From: an uncultured Collinsella sp.
GTDB lineage: Bacteria; Actinomycetota; Coriobacteriia; Coriobacteriales; Coriobacteriaceae
Reading direction: 5' to 3'
NCBI GenBank assembly: GCA_902479205.1
Contig: CABSNX010000076.1
Location: 1-8,734 of the forward strand
Length of the DNA stretch: 8,734 nt
Position numbers and translations under genes: made by a program. Of the stretch, positions 7,166 to 8,734 are shown in pieces (position 1 is the first letter of the stretch; each line of letters begins with the position of its first letter). The notes under the pieces were generated by a model. The model was given only the letters and a program-made list of their open reading frames with translations, did no database searches and was not told the origin of the DNA.

Positions 7166-7747
7166 ATGGAGCTCACGGACCGCTCTGGTTACTTTGCGGG
7201 CCCCGGCATGCTCGGCGGCTCCTTTGGCGATGCCTCGCGCGCAAGCGACGAGGCCGCCGAGGGCGTCGCCGACCCCTGCCTGGACCACGCGCCCGACCAG
7301 GTGGTCTTCTATGAGCTCACGCGTAAGTTTGTGGAGACCGAGGAAGACGTTCCCCAGGAGGCCTGCGACGTGCTGTACTACACGCTCGCCGTGGGCCACC
7401 ACACCGGCGTGCTCGATTGCTTTGAGCCGCGCCTGTCGGTGCCGGTGGATGTGTTCTATTCGCTCGTCGACGCGCTGCCGGAGGGGGAGGCCAAGACCAA
7501 GTTCGAGGCCATCCGCTCCTTTGGCGAGTGCCAGCTCGACAAGGCGGCGGTGCCGTCGCTGCTCGAGGCCTGCGACACGCTGCTCGACGAGCGCGGTTTT
7601 CGCGGGTCGGCCAAGGCCGGCATCTCGGTGTTCGACGACGACTTTGGCCTGCATGCCCAGCAGGTCGCGTTCTTAATGAAGTTCCGCGATTTGGTGGAGC
7701 GCGTGCGCGATGTGTCGGGCGTGTATCTGACGGGGAGGTTGCAGTAA
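7166..7747 (+). CDS. hyfJ: Formate hydrogenlyase assembly protein, HycH/HyfJ family
   Basis: A 193-residue soluble protein. From about residue 44 onward it follows E. coli HycH: DQVVFYELTRKF (44-55), YYTLAVGHHTGVLDCFE (71-87) and the C-terminal SGVYLTGRL (184-192). HycH is required for maturation of the hydrogenase-3 large subunit; its exact biochemical action is less well defined. HycH and HyfJ are about 136 residues long, so the first 43 or so residues here are an extra Gly/Ala/acidic segment with no recognised domain. The ATG at 7166 follows GGAGGT (7154-7159) with a six-base spacer and directly abuts the hyfI stop, which supports this start. I see no good alternative start near residue 44. 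The TAA stop shares one base with the next ATG. Its place between the structural genes and the protease gene fits an assembly role. Confidence 0.88.
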   Translation: MELTDRSGYFAGPGMLGGSFGDASRASDEAAEGVADPCLDHAPDQVVFYELTRKFVETEEDVPQEACDVLYYTLAVGHHTGVLDCFEPRLSVPVDVFYSLVDALPEGEAKTKFEAIRSFGECQLDKAAVPSLLEACDTLLDERGFRGSAKAGISVFDDDFGLHAQQVAFLMKFRDLVERVRDVSGVYLTGRLQ

Positions 7748-8250
7748 TGGGTCGCGTTGTGGATGGTCGTGTGAACGGCGCCCCGTTTGCGGGTATCGTG
7801 CTCACGGCGGGAAGCGTGCTGCGTGCCGACGATGCCGCCGGCCCCGTGCTCTCCAAAAAGATGGAGGACACGCCCATCGCCGGCTGGTACACCATCGATG
7901 GCGGTCAGACGCCCGAGGATGACATCATCGAGGTCAAGCGCGAGCGTCCGCCTCGCCTGGTCTTGGTCGATGCCGCCGACATGGCGCTGCCCGTCGGGTC
8001 CATCCGCTTGCTCGATAAGCGCGATGTGGCCCGCAAGTCGATGTTCACCACGCATTCGCTCCCTTTGTCGATTCTGATCGAGGAAATCGAGCAATCGTGC
8101 GAAGATATCGTCTTCATAGGGATTCAGCCGGGCGACACGGAGTTCTACAACCCCATGTCCCCGGAAGTCTTTGACGCCGTCGACGCCGTGTACGACGCCG
8201 TGGCCGCCAACGACTTTTCCCACTTTGTCCGCTTGGGGCAAGAGCAATAG
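7747..8250 (+). CDS. hycI: Hydrogenase maturation endopeptidase, HycI family
   Basis: A 167-residue homologue of HycI (E. coli 156), the protease that removes the large-subunit C-terminus after nickel is inserted; the likely substrate is HyfG, cut after Arg546. Asp29, Asp75 (LVLVDAADM) and His103 (MFTTHSLPL) line up with the nickel-sensing Asp16, Asp62 and His90 of E. coli HycI at a constant offset of 13. Other landmarks are TIDGGQTPEDDI (49-60) and FIGIQPGDTEFYNPMSPEV. The usual GN at the start of the nucleotide-fold-like loop is GS here, and GDDG is ADDA. The N-terminus is about 12-13 residues longer than E. coli HycI. The start at 7747 overlaps the previous stop by one base (TAATG) and follows GGAGG at 7734-7738. 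A longer in-frame ORF upstream is only the shadow of hyfJ. Confidence 0.93.
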   Translation: MGRVVDGRVNGAPFAGIVLTAGSVLRADDAAGPVLSKKMEDTPIAGWYTIDGGQTPEDDIIEVKRERPPRLVLVDAADMALPVGSIRLLDKRDVARKSMFTTHSLPLSILIEEIEQSCEDIVFIGIQPGDTEFYNPMSPEVFDAVDAVYDAVAANDFSHFVRLGQEQ

Positions 8251-8289
8251 GAGCGCTTGTCCCTGCTGATTAGGAAAGAAGTGATTGAC
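8251..8289 (+). promoter_or_regulatory. Short leader with Shine-Dalgarno before the FNT gene
   Basis: This is the widest gap between genes in the window (39 bases). It holds AGGAAAG (8272-8278), the likely ribosome binding site, 11 bases before the ATG at 8290. An in-frame GTG at 8281 is too close to the site to be preferred. No terminator hairpin or clear promoter is visible, so the transporter gene is probably transcribed with the hydrogenase genes. Confidence 0.6.
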
Positions 8290-8716
8290 ATGGCAGATTC
8301 CAAGGCAGAATATCCCGCTCCCGATTGCCTGGCGCCTGCTGCGATCGAGGCCAAGACCGAGGCCGCCGGCGTGACCAAGGCCAACCTGCCGGTCGCAAAG
8401 GCCTTTCTGTTGGCAATGTTCGCCGGCGCGTTCATTGCCTTCGGCGGCCTGTTCTTTACCGTGTTCTTGAGCGATAGCACGCTGGGCTGGGGCGCCCAGC
8501 GCGTCGTGGGCGGCCTGTGCTTTTGCCTGGGCCTGGTGCTCGTGCTGGTGTGCGGCGCCGAGCTGTTTACTGGCAATTCGCTTATGGTCTGCGCACTCAA
8601 GAGCAAAAAGATCACCCTGGTCCAGATGCTCAAGGCTTGGGTTGTTGTATGGGTCGGTAACTTTGTCGGTGCCCTGTTCATCGTCTTTTTGGTGTACATG
8701 GCCGGCATTTACAAGC
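8290..8716 (+). CDS. Formate/nitrite transporter family (FNT) channel, N-terminal part, truncated by contig end
   Basis: The first 142 residues of an FNT channel; members are normally about 260-290 residues, so roughly half is missing. A polar N-terminal segment (1-35, with APAAIEAKTEAAGVTKA at 15-31 resembling the FocA N-terminus) precedes a first membrane helix (about 37-60). A second helix (70-90) runs into the family signature GAELFTGNSLMV (89-100), followed by a helix at about 115-138 (AWVVVWVGNFVGALF). FNT proteins are pentameric channels for formate, nitrite, hydrosulfide or related anions. FocB lies beside hyf in E. coli, and the operon context favours formate import or export here. 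The signature reads FTGN rather than the FTST of E. coli FocA, so substrate specificity is not settled. The reading frame continues into adapter sequence from 8717, and that part must not be counted as protein. Confidence 0.9.
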
Positions 8717-8734
8717 CTGTCTCTTATACACATC
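8717..8734 (-). other. Nextera/Tn5 mosaic-end adapter (contamination)
   Basis: The last 18 bases are the reverse complement of the Tn5 mosaic end used in Nextera libraries, one base short. Together with the adapter at the other end this shows untrimmed reads at both contig ends. On the minus strand it creates a false start encoding MCIRD, a peptide known to mark adapter-derived artefacts. Confidence 0.98.

Noticed and set aside
6056..7654. A 532-residue minus-strand ORF opposite hyfH-hyfJ
   Set aside because: It spans parts of three unrelated, well-identified genes, with no plausible product of its own; a codon-bias artefact.
7528..7746. Upstream in-frame start for the HycI gene
   Set aside because: This region is fully occupied by hyfJ. 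The TAATG overlap with GGAGG upstream and HycI homology support the start at 7747.
8251..8289. Possible terminator or riboswitch before the FNT gene
   Set aside because: The gap is only 39 bases with no stable hairpin or T-run; it appears to be just a leader with a ribosome binding site.
7456..8733. A 425-residue minus-strand ORF starting MCIRDR
   Set aside because: Its start codon lies in adapter sequence, and the rest is antisense to hyfJ, hycI and the FNT gene, all clearly real; the product resembles no known family.

Overview
The window is a fragment of a formate-hydrogenlyase / hydrogenase-4 operon encoding a membrane-bound group 4 [NiFe] hydrogenase. All real genes lie on the + strand, packed with almost no intergenic space. 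The order is: 3' end of hyfC, then hyfD, hyfE, hyfF, hyfG, hyfH, hyfI, a hycH/hyfJ-type assembly gene, a hycI-type maturation endopeptidase gene, and the 5' half of a formate/nitrite transporter (FNT family) gene. The DNA is GC-rich with strong G/C preference at third codon positions. Together with the gene set, this suggests a high-GC anaerobic gut bacterium, for instance an actinobacterial Collinsella-like organism. That assignment is an inference from recall of similar proteins, not something the sequence proves.

Layout: bases 1-33 are Illumina Nextera adapter, not genome. Bases 34-183 encode the last 49 residues of a NuoH-like membrane subunit. Bases 199-3886 hold three membrane genes: two antiporter-like subunits (HyfD, HyfF) and one NuoK-like subunit (HyfE). 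Bases 3890-7165 hold the peripheral electron-transfer and catalytic arm: the NuoC-NuoD fusion large subunit with the NiFe site (HyfG), an 8Fe ferredoxin-like subunit (HyfH), and the NuoB-like small subunit (HyfI). Bases 7166-8250 hold two maturation proteins. Bases 8290-8716 encode the N-terminal half of an FNT channel, which is cut off by adapter sequence at 8717-8734.

How the genes fit together: in this family, electrons from a ferredoxin or formate dehydrogenase pass through the Fe-S subunits HyfH and HyfI to the NiFe centre of HyfG, which reduces protons to H2. The membrane arm (HyfC-F) is thought to couple this to proton or sodium movement. HycH/HyfJ assists assembly and HycI removes the C-terminal tail of the large subunit after nickel insertion. 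The FNT channel would move formate across the membrane. No formate dehydrogenase, HyfB, HyfA or regulator gene is visible, so coupling to formate rests on gene context.

I see no undescribed system here. The points worth a second look are adapter contamination at both contig ends, a very long antisense ORF that is a composition artefact, lineage-specific tails on HyfG, HyfH and HyfJ, altered residues around the metal loop of HycI, and a gene order combining hyf-type structural genes with the hyc-type hycH-hycI end and an FNT gene.
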